Assembly: GCF_027943255.1 (NCBI RefSeq)
Contig: NC_072895.1
Coordinates: 21,302,001 to 21,366,000 of the forward strand
Length of the DNA: 64,000 nucleotides
Source: Anastrepha obliqua
Lineage: Eukaryota > Arthropoda > Insecta > Diptera > Tephritidae
Reading direction: 5' to 3'
A program made the position numbers and the translations under genes. The notes beneath the pieces were generated by a model. The model saw only the letters and a list, made by a program, of their open reading frames with translations. It made no database searches and had not been told where the DNA came from. Below are positions 40,945 to 51,935 of this stretch, piece after piece. How positions within the stretch are numbered: position 1 is the first letter of the stretch; every line of letters begins with the position of its first letter.

Positions 40945-42486
40945 GCGGTTATATACAGTTAGAAGGCCGAAAAAAACGAATTTTCCAGAATTTTTCTGAC
41001 AAAACTTTTAAATTTATTGATCTAAAAATGTGTGCACATATTATGTTATCTTTTAACTGTATTTTAAGACTTACTAATACAGTAAAAACATTTATTTGGA
41101 AAGGAGGTACAGCTGATCTCCGGAAGCTCCTCTCAAAAAAGACGTTTTTCGGTGGCCAGTATATCTCTGAACTGAATCTCTGAAATTAAAAAGACCGAAG
41201 AGATTTCGTTACAGTAATGTTGAATCTAGTAATTAATCGAAGGAATAAGCAATATGAATTTTTTTGAAAATGGCGGTTTCTCAAAACAAAAAATCGATTT
41301 TTCACTAAAATAAAAAAAAGAAAATATTTATCGGTGAGAAAAAATCTTCGATTGATTTCTAAAAAATATATATATTTCAAAAGCTCGAGTTAAAATTTGA
41401 GACTAATCGGTTTAGCCGTTTTCGAGTAATGTTGGTCACCGGCTTTGAAAACACCATTTTGAGAAAAACTCCTTTTCAAATTTGCGTGTAACTTCGAAAA
41501 TATTTCATCATCATCTTTTGGCTCTACAGCTCTTTGTGAGCTTTGGCCTGCTGCACGTGGGAACTCCATACGTCTCGAACGCTTGCGACTTTTTTCCAGT
41601 TCGTTATACCAAGTTTCTTGATGTCCGCCTCTAGTTCGTCGGTCCATCTTGTTCTCGGCCTTCCTCTTGCTCTAGTGTTGAACGCTCTGGCTTCTACGAT
41701 TTTCTTCTGCGCCCTCGTACCGTCCATTCTTGTAATGTGACCCAGCCATCTTAACCGCTGCGCTTTGATGAAACGTATAACATTTTCGCCCTTTATCAGT
41801 TGATCTAGCTCGTCGTTCCATCTTATCCGCCACTCGCCGTGATCTTTGATTGCTCCGAAAATTTTTCTGAGTACTTTTCGTTCGAAGGCTTGCAATTTTG
41901 TTTTATCTGCTTCAATTAGCGTCCACGATTCAGCTGCATAGCATAATACTGGTCTAATGATGGTTTTATACAAAGTCAATTTGCATTGTCTGTTTATTAG
42001 TTTTGATTTGAAGAGTTTCGTTAACGACGCATACGATCTGTTCGCTGCTGGAATTCTTTCATCGATGGTGAGGCTCATTGAATTGTCCGTACTCAGTTTG
42101 AAGCCTAAATAGGTAAAGGATTCAACGATTTCGAAAGAAAAATCGCCAATTTTCAGTTTGCCTGATGTTGGTTTATTTTGTCTGGACATCATCATATATT
42201 TCGTCTTATCTTCGTTGATTTTAAGACCTATTTTACTAGCAGCAATTTCAATATCAGCGAAGTTTTTGGTTAGGGCGTGGATATTTATGCTGACAATTGC
42301 CATGTCATATGCGAATAATTGGGTAGTTCTGTTTAAAATATGTCCAGCCCTTTCTGCGTCAATTACTTCATCGATATTTACCGAAACGATATTAAATTTT
42401 CTGTGTGTTTTCTTAAATATCTGTACATTAGGAAAAAAAAAAATAAAAAAATCGATATTTTGAAAATTCTAAATGTATATAACCCC
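40945..42486. mobile_element. TTAA-flanked element with a LINE inserted in it
   Basis: TTAA borders at 40941-40944 and 42487-42490. The left end is GCGGTTATATACAGTTAGAA and the right end (inverted) is GGGGTTATATACATTTAGAA. The right arm continues TTTTCAAAATATCG, similar to the arm of the element at 55814. The RTE-like LINE at 41505-42425 lies inside, so the original element was about 620 bp. Confidence 0.7.
41505..42425 (-). mobile_element. RTE-like LINE 3' part, long uninterrupted frame
   Basis: The minus strand is open over about 290 codons (42402 to 41524). It begins KTHRKFNIVSVNIDEVIDAE and has FAYDMAIV where RT enzymes have FADD, then GLKINEDKTKYMM, ESFTYLGFKLST (thumb), RPVLCYAAESW and RLRWLGHITRMD near the C-terminus. 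The 3' end carries a (GAT)n-type simple tail, GATGATGA on the minus strand. It was inserted into a TTAA-flanked element, so it is the younger of the two. Confidence 0.85.
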
Positions 42487-42490
42487 TTAA

Positions 42491-44469
42491 GCAGAGCTAG
42501 CGGCAGCAAACCCAAAAGTAAGCCGCAGTGGAAACATTCTGTTACACATTCAAAATTGTTGCAACACTTGCAAATATTTCAGCAATTTCAGCAATTTCCA
42601 ACACTTCAAATATTAATTTCCAAATATTTCAAATATTATTGTAATTTCTAAATACTTCAAATATTATTTGCTTTACTATTTTAGCGTAATTTTATCAATG
42701 ATCATTAAAATAAAAAAAAAGTTAAATCTTTTAAAAGCCACTTGTAAATATAACTTCCGTTTGTAAAACGAAAAAGAAGAAAATCGTACTTGAAACCAAT
42801 TAAAAGGTGACCGCATTTACCGAATGCATACTCGCATATACATATAATATTTTGCCCACACTTAAATACTCTACTACATAAATATTTATTGCATTGCGAA
42901 TTGCAAACACTCCATTTACTACCAATTAATTACTTGCTCTTAACAAATACAACTCAAGCATGCAATTAAAAGTATTATTATTATTACGGATGTATGTAAA
43001 GAAAACACAACTTCCTAGCGTTACTTTCCAATGTTCGTAAAGTAGGCTGCATACTTCCAGTATTATTACCAATATTAAAATATTTAGATTTGTATCGGCA
43101 CGAATTAGTATGTTTTACTTTTTCTCAAATATCAAAAAGTACTAAATACATATGAAAATATAAATATATATATATATATAATTACAAATATATATATAAA
43201 TAAATATATAAATACCAGTTAAATGGAGCAGCAAAAAGTGTGTAATGTAAATTTAAGACAAATGTAGACGTAAGTGAAAATTAGCGAAATGTAAGCGAAT
43301 GTGGCGAAATATTGTAAAAGTTTGTGATCATTTAAAGGCAAATATTTAAAAAGATTTAATAATTGTATTGTAAGTGAAAGACAAAATGAATTATAAAGAA
43401 ACGCATACATATTGAAAATAAAGTGCATATCTGAGGAAAGTGAAAGGAGAATCGTTTGCGTGTTTCATTTCAATGCAATGCACAACCGATGGCGGTGGTG
43501 AAAAGGAAAATAAAATAGAAAGAAGTAAGTACTGAGAAGAAAAGTAAGTACTGATAACGTTCCCATTTTAGGCACAGACATAGATACGTCTTAACAAATA
43601 GATAGAGAACATGCTAAAAACTATCCCTGCACAACTAAATTCTAGCAGTTTTGATGTGAAACGTCTATAGGCTCACTTGTAAACCGAATCGTTGCCGTGG
43701 TGACGGGTCGCCACTCTATACTAAGGTATACATATATACCTATACGAGTATTTTATGTGTAGTAGCATGAGAAGTGCTAAGCCAATTTCAAAGGAACAAC
43801 TCACAAATGATGTGGATTAAAGTGTGTTATATTAGTATGTGTGCCATGTTAGAGAGACAAATGTAGAGTTGCTAAAGAGCGGCAAGTTGGATGCTCGTGA
43901 GTGCTTTATAAATGTTGGAGCGTTATGTGTTTTTGAATGTGTTCGGTAATTTGCTATGTAGATAATAGGAATTCGATTACACAGAATTCATGTGAAACTG
44001 TAAGGCTGGCTAGAGTGGGCACCTTTGAGGCGCGCTCTCTGTGCGAAGAAATGACGAAGGTCAGTGTTTGAGTTGAATAATATCAAAAGGTCACAGAAAG
44101 CAGAGCCACAGCAGAAAGAAGTTTCATTACTCAATTATTTAAACCAAGTGGAACTATTTTGCAATGCCAAATTTATTGCTTTATTAATTCGAAATGAAAA
44201 GTGCAAACTTATTTAATAGCAAATTCGAGATACGCCAGCTCGTAATGAGCAAAAGTTGAAATTGAATGAAAAAGTTTAAGCCCATGGAGGAAGGCATATT
44301 TTAAAGACACATTTTGATTATCATACAAAATGACACAAAATTAATCATGCTATCGGATTATTTATATTTTTTACAAATAGTGCAGTACGTCAATCATAAT
44401 TGAAATTTGTGAAGTGTAGAGCTGCTGTATAAAAACAGACAAGCAATGGCGGGCGCAAAGGTCAAAAGT
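42491..44469. other. AT-rich intergenic stretch without a recognised gene
   Basis: Includes an (AT)n tract near 43160-43215 and several short A/T-rich repeats. No frame beyond composition-driven ones. Confidence 0.5.
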
Positions 44470-45045
44470 CATCACTCAATATAATTTCTTTATTTATTAT
44501 TTTTTAATTTTATTTAATAACTTTCAAATACAAATCTGGATGAATAATTTTGCGCCACCTGAAAATTCAAAAATTCCATGACTCAAAATCATTTTTTTCT
44601 TAATATTTTTTAAATTTTATTTAATAATTTTCAAATACAAAACTCGATAATTAATTTTGCGCCACCAGAAACGTCAAAAAATTTCATCACTCAAAGTCAT
44701 TTTTTTATTTAATTTTTTTTTTTAACTTTATTTAATAATTTTCAAATACCAAACTGGATGATTAATTTTGCGCCACCTGAAAATTCGAAAAATTTCATCA
44801 CTCAAAGTCATTTTTTTATTTAATTTTTTTTAGTTTTATTTAATAATTTTCAAAAACAAAACTGGATGATTAATTTTGCGCCACCTGAAAATTCGAAAAA
44901 TTTCATCACTCAAAGTCATTTTTTTATTTAATTTTTTTTAGTTTTATTTAATAATTTTCAAAAACAAAACTGGATGATTAATTTTGCGCCACCTAAAAAT
45001 TCAAAAAATTTCATCACCCAAAGTCATGTTTTTATTTAATTTTTT
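44470..45045. repeat. AT-rich tandem array, period about 107-111 bp
   Basis: TGCGCCACC recurs at 44551, 44658, 44769, 44877 and 44985, each in the frame TGGATGATTAATTTTGCGCC and followed by TTCATCACTCAAAGTCA. The third-to-fifth units are almost identical. The first units have more substitutions. Confidence 0.9.
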
Positions 45046-45249
45046 CTTTGTGGCTTGATATTAATATCGAATTTTGATATCACATGTAAATAAATATTTA
45101 TTAAATAAAGTTACCATTTTCTGTAAGAAATTCGTAATACTTCATTTTTTCATTAGGCTATATTTAATTCCTGTAATAATATTATCTTTTATGCATATTA
45201 CTTGTACACACACGATGTTTCACATCTGCCAGGCGTCCCATGACGGCTC

Positions 45250-46145
45250 ACATTTTTTTTGATCAAAATACAACTTTATTCTGAAAAAATGGTTACAAAT
45301 GCATCATTGAAAGTATTGCCCATCCCTGGCTACTACTTTCCCCCATCTTTCTGGTAGATCTCGTATACCGTCGCGGTATAACTGTTCATCTTTTGAGGCT
45401 ATCCACGGATCAAGCCATTTTTTGATGTCTTCATATGAATGGAACTGCTGGCCAGCTAGACTATGTGCCATCGATCGGATCAGGTGATAATCGGATGGCG
45501 CAATATCTGGAGAATATGGCGGGTGGGGTAGAATTTCCCATTTCAGTGTTGCCACTTAGATTTTAACGGGTTTGCCAACGTGAGGCTGAGTGTTGTCATG
45601 CTGTAGAATCACTTTTTCATGCCTCTCCGCGTATTAGGTCGCTTCTCGCGCAGTGCTTGGCTCAATCGCATCAAGTTGATACCGATCATCAGATATGGTT
45701 TCCCTTGGTTTTAACGGTTCATAATAAATAACACCAACTTGGTCCCACCAAATACTTAGCATAACCTTCACAGCGTCAATATTCGGCCTAGGTGACGACA
45801 TAGAAGCATAAACGGTGCGCGTGACTTCCTTTTCTTTGGATTGCTGTAATGAATCCATTTTTCATCACCCGTCACGATGCGATGAAGAAAACCCTTCCTT
45901 TTTTGCCGCTGGAGCAGTTGTTCACAGGCGAAAAAATGACGTTCAACATCCCTTGGTTTTAACTCATAAGTAACCCAAGTCCCCTGTTTCTGAATCATTC
46001 CCAATCCCAATGCAATCGCTTGGAAATGGATTGGCGGGTAACTCATAATACTGAAGCAAGCTCTTCTTGCGTTGGACACGCATCCTCATTGAGCAATGCC
46101 TCCAATTCAGCGTCTTCGAAGGTTTTCGGCCTTACTTATGGTTTC
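45250..46145 (-). mobile_element. Mariner (DD34D) transposase pseudogene, 5'-truncated
   Basis: The minus strand reads KTFEDAELEALLNEDA, then [33 protein letters not shown] (first Asp), KVMLSIWWDQVGVIYYEPLK and, in a different frame, [17 protein letters not shown] with SDYHLIRSM (third Asp), ending RDGQYFQ and a stop near 45304. The second Asp region near 45590 is frameshifted. It resembles the intact copy at 57813-59092. Confidence 0.85.
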
Positions 46146-46308
46146 AGGAATGTTTCCAATGGTAATAAGTAAGATTATGGAAGGAGCTCTGGGATTGCTC
46201 AGCAATTGGGCCACAGACTGTTGCTTAAGTGCAAACCCGAGACAAAACTGAAATGATGCTATTCAGTAAGAGAACCAAGATACCAAACTTTAATCCCCCA
46301 AAACTAAA

Positions 46309-46358
46309 CGGTTGGTGCGTGACTACCATTCGGAATCCAGAGAGAACGTAGGTTTCAA
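46309..46358 (+). repeat. tRNA-SINE head fragment
   Basis: GTTGGTGCGTGACTACCATT plus the following CGGAATCCAGAGAGAACGTA, i.e. the tRNA-like head of the SINE, cut before the core and followed by an (AT)n run. Confidence 0.7.
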
Positions 46359-46395
46359 TATATATGTATACATATATATAGTCTTATGCTAACCC

Positions 46396-47640
46396 AACAG
46401 GCAAAATACTAAGGTGTTATCTTAGATCATAAACTCAGCTGGAGGGAATATTGGTTAAAAAATGGGGTCTCCAACCAAAAACTCTCCTACACAGCCATTG
46501 CAAGGTCAATACTAATATATGCGGCACTAGTCTGGTGACCCACAATAGAAGAGAAATACAACCAAACCAGGGTGAACAAGATACAAAGAACAGCGTGTAT
46601 CTCAACCACTGGAGCGCTTAGAACCAGTCCTACTGAAGCGGCCAATGTATCATACTAACTCATCTATTACCATTAGACCTACATACATATAAAAACAATC
46701 GCTACTTGCAGCGCGGTGAGACTCAGAGACATAGGAAGCTGGACAGCAAGATCGTACGATCACGGCGCGATCCTCCTACAGGAACCCTCGCTACTCAAAA
46801 ACAAGTCAGACTACACAGTCTCCGAAATTAACTTCAAAAAAGACTGTACGGTACGTTGAATGGAAGAAAGGAAAAATGATTGGTGTATTCGATATTGAAA
46901 TCTACACTGATGGCTCTAATATGAACTGTTGTGTTGTGGCTGGCCTCTGTTTGGAGCCGCTCAACATATCCAAATCACTCTAACTTCCTGACTACCCCAG
47001 CGTGTTCCAGGCAGAACTATTAGCTATCAGAGAAGCATGCAAATCACTAAAATTCTACAAGGAAGTTGGTACAAGAGAAGCTATCTTTTCAGAGAGTCAA
47101 GCAGCTATCAAGGTCTTAGATTCCAATTCCATTTCATTCAAACTAGCCTTACAGTGTAGAGAGGAACTAGAATTGCTTAGTCATTGGCTTGAAATTACTC
47201 TGATATGGGTTCCTGCACATAGGAACATACGGGGTAATGAGATAGCGGATGAGCTAGCAAGGAAAGGTTCGACACTAGACTTAGCAGAGGTGGGGCAGTC
47301 GCTATAACACAATAAAAGCGTCCATTGCTTCACACTATCATGCTTTAGCCGAAAGAAGGTGGAAGCAATTAACTACATGTACTACAGCAAAAATCATATG
47401 GTCGTCGTACAAAATACAAATACCCTTTCAATCCCATCTGCAGAAGCTGTCAAGCGGAAGGCGTGAAGGAAAGTCATTTTCACTATTTATGCGAATGTTC
47501 CGGTCTAGCTAGAGTAAGACTTCCCTCTTTCGGTAAGCCTTTCTTACAGCAAACTAATGAAATGTCAGACATCGAGATAAAGAATTTGCTGCTATACTTG
47601 GATCTCCTAAAATGGATCTGACTTAGAAACAAAAAACAAA
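46396..47640 (+). mobile_element. RNase H-bearing LINE fragment
   Basis: With frameshifts the plus strand reads GVILDHKLSWREYW, YAALVWXPTIEEKYN and VNKIQRTACISTTGALRTSP. The RNase H part then follows: MFQAELLAIREACKSLKFYK (Glu) and FSESQAAIKVLDS (Asp position reads Glu-Ser), and WVPAHRNIRGNEIADELARK (last Asp) at 47205-47260. A Cys-rich tail follows to about 47620. R1/LOA-type, decayed. Confidence 0.8.
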
Positions 47641-47862
47641 ACAAATAACCGAAGACATCATCACAGTGGTAGTAAAACGGTCGCTAATTAGGACTATTTC
47701 AGTAGAATTACTCTACCACTTCAACAACAACAAGTGCTGATCACTCTATAGAACAAGTAAAGCCTTCGTGGCCTCAACCAAACAAAACCGAAACCATAGT
47801 AACCACAGTAACCACAGGTAGTAATTAAACCTTAAAAGGTGACTTAAAGTTTAAAGTTAAAA

Positions 47863-48046
47863 GGGACCTACAGTTTTAAGCCGAGTCGGGAGCTTTTTCA
47901 TGGCAAAAATATACAATGTCTGCCGAGAGGCGACCGCTATTACGAAACACTTTTTCCATTATTTTGATGTTTCATGCACGGAGTTTCGAACCTACGCATC
48001 TCCGAATGGTAGTCACGCACCAACTCATTCGGCTACAGCGGCCGCC
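47863..48046 (-). repeat. tRNA-SINE copy, internally shortened
   Basis: Minus-strand copy with the core GGGACCTACAGTT at its left and the head GCGGCCGC-type end at its right (48046). It has a deletion of about 100 bp in the core. Confidence 0.8.
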
Positions 48047-48057
48047 ACAAAAGTCTA

Positions 48058-48530
48058 CATAACACATGGGCTGAAAAGTCTCGGGCCTAACGCATAGATG
48101 GCACTAGTTTTATCGCATTCACCTCTTTTTCAGTTAGTATATATATATATATAATTGGCGTGCTTAGCCGAGCTCCTCCTCCTATTTGTGGTGTGCGTCT
48201 TGATGTTGTTCCACAAATGGAGGGACCTACAGTTTCAAGCCGACTCCAAACGGCAGATATTTTTTACGAGGAGTTTCTGCATGGCAGAAATACACTCGGA
48301 GGTTTGCCATTGCCTGCCGAGGGGCGACCGCTATTAGAAAAATGTTTGTTTTAATTTTGGTGTTTCACCGAGATTCGAACCAACGTTTTCTCTGTGAATT
48401 CCGAATGGTAGTCACGCACCAACCCATTCGGCTACGGCGGCCGCTCAGTTAGTACTAACGTTAAAAATACAGCTGCTGAAATTTCATGATGTTCTGCGGT
48501 CCCGCCGTGCCTACTAGCAGAGCTGCACAC
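48058..48530 (+). mobile_element. Mariner 5' terminal piece split by a SINE
   Basis: GGGCTGAAAAGTCTCGGGCC at about 48066 is a mariner terminal motif and is followed by the usual AACGCATAGATGGCACTAG. It continues on the far side of the SINE (48455 onward). No transposase frame follows. Confidence 0.55.
48140..48444 (-). repeat. tRNA-derived SINE, best-defined full-length copy (305 bp)
   Basis: The 10-bp word TCAGTTAGTA at 48130-48139 and again at 48445-48454 flanks it exactly. On the minus strand it reads: a tRNA-like head with A-box (TAGCCGAATGGGTTGG), then B-box (GGTTCGAATCTC), a conserved core with CCATTTGTGGAACAACATCA, and an (AT)n 3' tail. It is inserted into a mariner piece. No protein is encoded. 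I use this copy as the reference for the others. Confidence 0.9.
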
Positions 48531-48539
48531 ACTATCAAA

Positions 48540-48905
48540 AATGGCGTTATCAAATCAATGGCGCCCCCTGTATGACCAAAAAGATACCCATAGCGTAGTT
48601 CCTCCTGTCGATGGCCAGATCTAACCTAGCAAGAAGGTGTTTTATTGTCAACTTGCAAGATTTTCCACTTTGATAGGCTCGCTGAAATGTAGACAAAGGG
48701 TGAGCCTTCAGCGACATCTGACGGTTGCGCAATTCTACTAGTCGTTCGAGACTTCGACACGAGATTAAAGAAGTCATGCTGATGGGTCCAAAGCTTTTGG
48801 GGGTAGTGTACTCATTTCTTCCAACTTTAGGGATGAAAGCGACCCTCACCATCCCTGAAGAGCGTGGTATAGAGGCCAGTGGCAGCCTTGCAGTGAAAAT
48901 TTTCT
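48540..48905 (-). mobile_element. LINE reverse-transcriptase N-terminal fragment
   Basis: The minus strand encodes IPRSSGMVRVAFIPKVGR, then YTTPKSFGPISMTSLISCR, LERLVELRNRQMSLKAHPLS and FQRAYQSGKSCKLTIKHLLA. These are the RT finger blocks of a non-LTR element. No catalytic motif is retained. Confidence 0.8.
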
Positions 48906-48907
48906 TC

Positions 48908-49060
48908 AAGGCATGGAAAAGTTACTCATAAGAAGAAATTTGCCATCTGCCGTTCGAAGGTGGCCTAATTCCCTCTATTTGTGGAACAACATCAAGACGC
49001 ACACAAAAAATTGGAGCAGAAGCTCGACCAAACATCCAACAAAAGATATGCGCACCAATT
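48908..49060 (+). repeat. tRNA-SINE 3' part
   Basis: Plus-strand, head missing. It matches from CATGGAAAAGTTACTCATA-type core to CGCACCAATT. It ends without the (AT)n tail. Confidence 0.75.
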
Positions 49061-49399
49061 AAAAAACAAGTTTTACCATACCAAAAGTTCTCCAATCTAC
49101 TGCCAATCTTTGCGGAAGCTTCCCGATAATCACGACAAAGCTGAACAAGATTTGCTCTAAGGCAAAGACGAAGCGAATGGTCGTTTATCACTGTGCACAG
49201 AATACAAATGATGGGGCCTTCCGAAAACCGCTACTTTATTAACTTGTTTGCTTTTCATATTCAGTGAACGACTTTTTAATATTATAATTTGAAGATTTGT
49301 ATATTATCTTTAAATTAAACAAAGTAATGAAAAACGTAGTGCCGCATGTTAATCTGTGAAAGTGCGACTTATAACAATACCTCCGAAGTAATCATGGAA
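49061..49399. other. No gene recognised
   Basis: Short unassigned stretch between SINE and LINE fragments. Confidence 0.4.
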
Positions 49400-49947
49400 G
49401 TTATCACGTAAGACCTTCTATTTTCCTTCTGCACGATTTTCACCGCTGAAGCAACCGCTATATTCCAAGCCATTTAATACTGCGCCAAAAGCAAGGGTAA
49501 ACACATAATTTGCTTCGACAGTTTGTCCTGTTTCCAAGCCATCCAAAACCACAACAAGTCAAGCAAAATCGTCGACTGTATTAAAAACATACTAACTTCC
49601 CATGGAACAGTATCAAAATCATGTGGATACCTGGGCACTCCGGCATCCAGGGTAACACAGTGGCAGATACAACTGCCAAAGATAGTTCAGTTACACCAAC
49701 AATCACAACCGTAGCCATCCTACCTAGCGATATATACCGACTTATTCATGAAGAGAGGCAAACAAAGTTACTTCGTGAATGGTCGTATTATAAACACCAT
49801 TATTCGGACATTAATTCCAAACGTACAACATCTGCCTATCCATCTTCGGTACCCACCAACCACATTACCCCATACACACGACTCTATTATTGGGCACACC
49901 ATAATAACTAGCGCACACTTATTACAGAGTAGTATATAAATACAACA

Positions 49948-50263
49948 GGCGGTCGCCGTGTCCGAATGGGTTGGTGTGTGACTACCATTCGGAATTCAGA
50001 GAGAGAACGTCGGTTCGAATCTCGGTGAAGGATCAAAAAATTAAGAAAAAGTTTTTTCTAATAGCGGTCGCCCCTCGGCAGGCAATGGCAAACCTCCGAG
50101 TGTATTTCTGCCATAAAAAAGTTCCTCATAAAAATATCTGCCGTTCGAAATCGGCTTGAAACTGTAGGTCCCTCCATTTGTGGAACAACATCAAGACGCA
50201 CACCACAAATAGGAGGAGGAGCTCGGCCAAACGCCCAAAAAGGGTATACGCGCCAATTATATA
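49948..50263 (+). repeat. tRNA-derived SINE, plus orientation, mariner in its AT tail
   Basis: Head GCCGTGTCCGAATGGGTTGG with A-box, then GGTTCGAATCTCGG (B-box), core and tail. The octamer ATACAACA at 49940-49947 and at 51589-51596 is the target duplication, so the SINE came first and the mariner later landed in its TA-rich tail. Confidence 0.85.
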
Positions 50264-50265
50264 TA

Positions 50266-51579
50266 CAGGGTGAACGATATGAAGTGTTACCTATTCAAAA
50301 TACCATAACTTTTTTGTGTTAAATAAGTTTTTATTGATTTTAAAGACAAAATTGTTCAAATATGATTACAATTTTAACATATATTCACTTTAGCTCGATA
50401 TGACCACCTTTTGCCTTGACTATAGCCTTCAAACGGTCAAAAAATGAGTTGCATGCTGCACGAACGAGATCTTGAGGTATTTTGGCCCATTCTCGTATAA
50501 TCGCTTTGTTCAGCGCATCCATACTGGCATATTTTTTAGTCCTCACCTTGCTCTCCAAAATGGACCAGATGGAATAGTCCATCGGATTGGCGTCTGGCGA
50601 ATTCGAAAGCCATTAAGTGGACGAAATGAAGTGTGAAACATGATTTTTTAACCATTCTTGGTTCACACGAGCTTTATGAGACGGTGCCGAGTCCTGTTGG
50701 AACGTCCATGGTCTACGACCGAAATGTTTGCGTGTCTACGGCTCTAAAGCAGCTTCTAAAACATTTTCTCGATAATAAGTCGCATTCATTTTGACACAAG
50801 GCTCGATAAAAACGATTGGAGAGCGTCCATCAGCGGTCACTGCGGCCCAAACCATTATTTGCGATGGGAAATTGCTTCGAATAGCCATACGTAGGCTCAA
50901 ATTCTCGTATGAGCGTTCGGTCAAGTAAACAGGATCGTTTTGAGTGTTTATGAACTGCTCAATTGGGAAATTTGTTTCGTCAGAAAACACAATGTTAGGA
51001 AATTCGCCACGTTCGTGCGAGCGCAACAACTACTTTGCTCTTTCGCACCGAACTTTTTTTTGCTGGGGTGAAAGATCATCTGCTTTTTGGAACTTGTAAG
51101 CCTTGACCTTGAGCTCATTTTTCAATATGCGTCGAATGCTGTCTTGCGATATTTTCAGTTCTTTGGTCATTTTTCTTCCACTCCGACGTGGATTTCGTTC
51201 AAGTCGAGCCTTCACTTTCCGAACCATTTCTGCCGTTTTTGCGGTTTTTTTTGGTCTACCTCCATAGCGTTTTGCAATGCTACCAGTATCATTGTAACGT
51301 TTTACAGTGCGATACACAACCATTTTATTCACTTTGAGGTGACTGAGCTCACGAACAATGGCTGGTTGTGATATTCCAACCAAATATAAGGCAATCACAC
51401 TATTACGTTTGAATTCCACCACAGAAAAAAAAAATTAAAAAAACTGGGACGCAAATGCTTTTGATGGCTTATAAACAATATATTGAACTGTCATTAGAAC
51501 AATTTTGACGTTGATGTCATGAGCTGTTTTACAGATACAAGCAGTGTGAAGTTGGTAACACTGGATATCGTTCACCCTT
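50266..51579 (-). mobile_element. DD37D (maT-like) mariner, full length with TIRs, 1314 bp
   Basis: The ends share the inverted repeat AGGGTGAACGATAT with TA on both outer sides. The minus-strand transposase reads VVYRTVKRYNDTGSIAKRYG, then RKMTKELKISQDSIRRILKN, VFSDETNFPIEQFI (first Asp), FQQDSAPSHKARVNQ (second Asp) and NSPDANPMDYSIWSIL (third Asp). There are 37 residues between the last two Asp. Three in-frame stops (after ERAK, after EALEP and in ST-WLSN) inactivate it. Confidence 0.88.
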
Positions 51580-51935
51580 TATATATATATACAACATCTG
51601 CCCCTTATGCCAAGCCACAGTCAGTGTGCATCACCTACTGATATCCTGCCCAGAACTTGCTTCTCAAGGGCATCACCACTTCAGCAACAGAGATCTTCTT
51701 CAACTTTTAAAAGATGTCTCTTAAGAAAACATAAAAAAAATGTACACATTTCTAAAGGACACCGACCTACTCCGTCGTATCTGACCCTACACACATCACC
51801 AGCCAGCCGAAAGCATCTGCTACTAGCGCTGTGTTTGCTTGAGTTTACTAATAATTTTATTATCATGTAAGCTTTTAAAAATAAAAATAAAAATAAAAAT
51901 AAAAATAAAAATAAATAAAATAACCAATACCTCCA

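Larger units (their letters stand above)
49400..51935 (+). mobile_element. LINE 3' part, split by SINE and mariner
   Basis: Before the inserts the plus strand reads SKGKHIICFDSLSCFQAIQN and MWIPGHSGIQGNTVADTTAK (RNase H Asp and final block). After them it resumes NICPLCQATVSVHHLLISCP (Cys-His tail) at 51594. The 3' tail is an (AAAAT)n run at 51873-51925. Frames are shifted several times. Removing the insertion 49948-51588 (one ATACAACA kept) joins the two halves. Confidence 0.85.

Noticed and set aside
48367..48444. Apparent tRNA gene (A-box and B-box present)
   Set aside because: The acceptor stem is incomplete and the sequence continues into the SINE core with a target duplication, so it is a SINE head.
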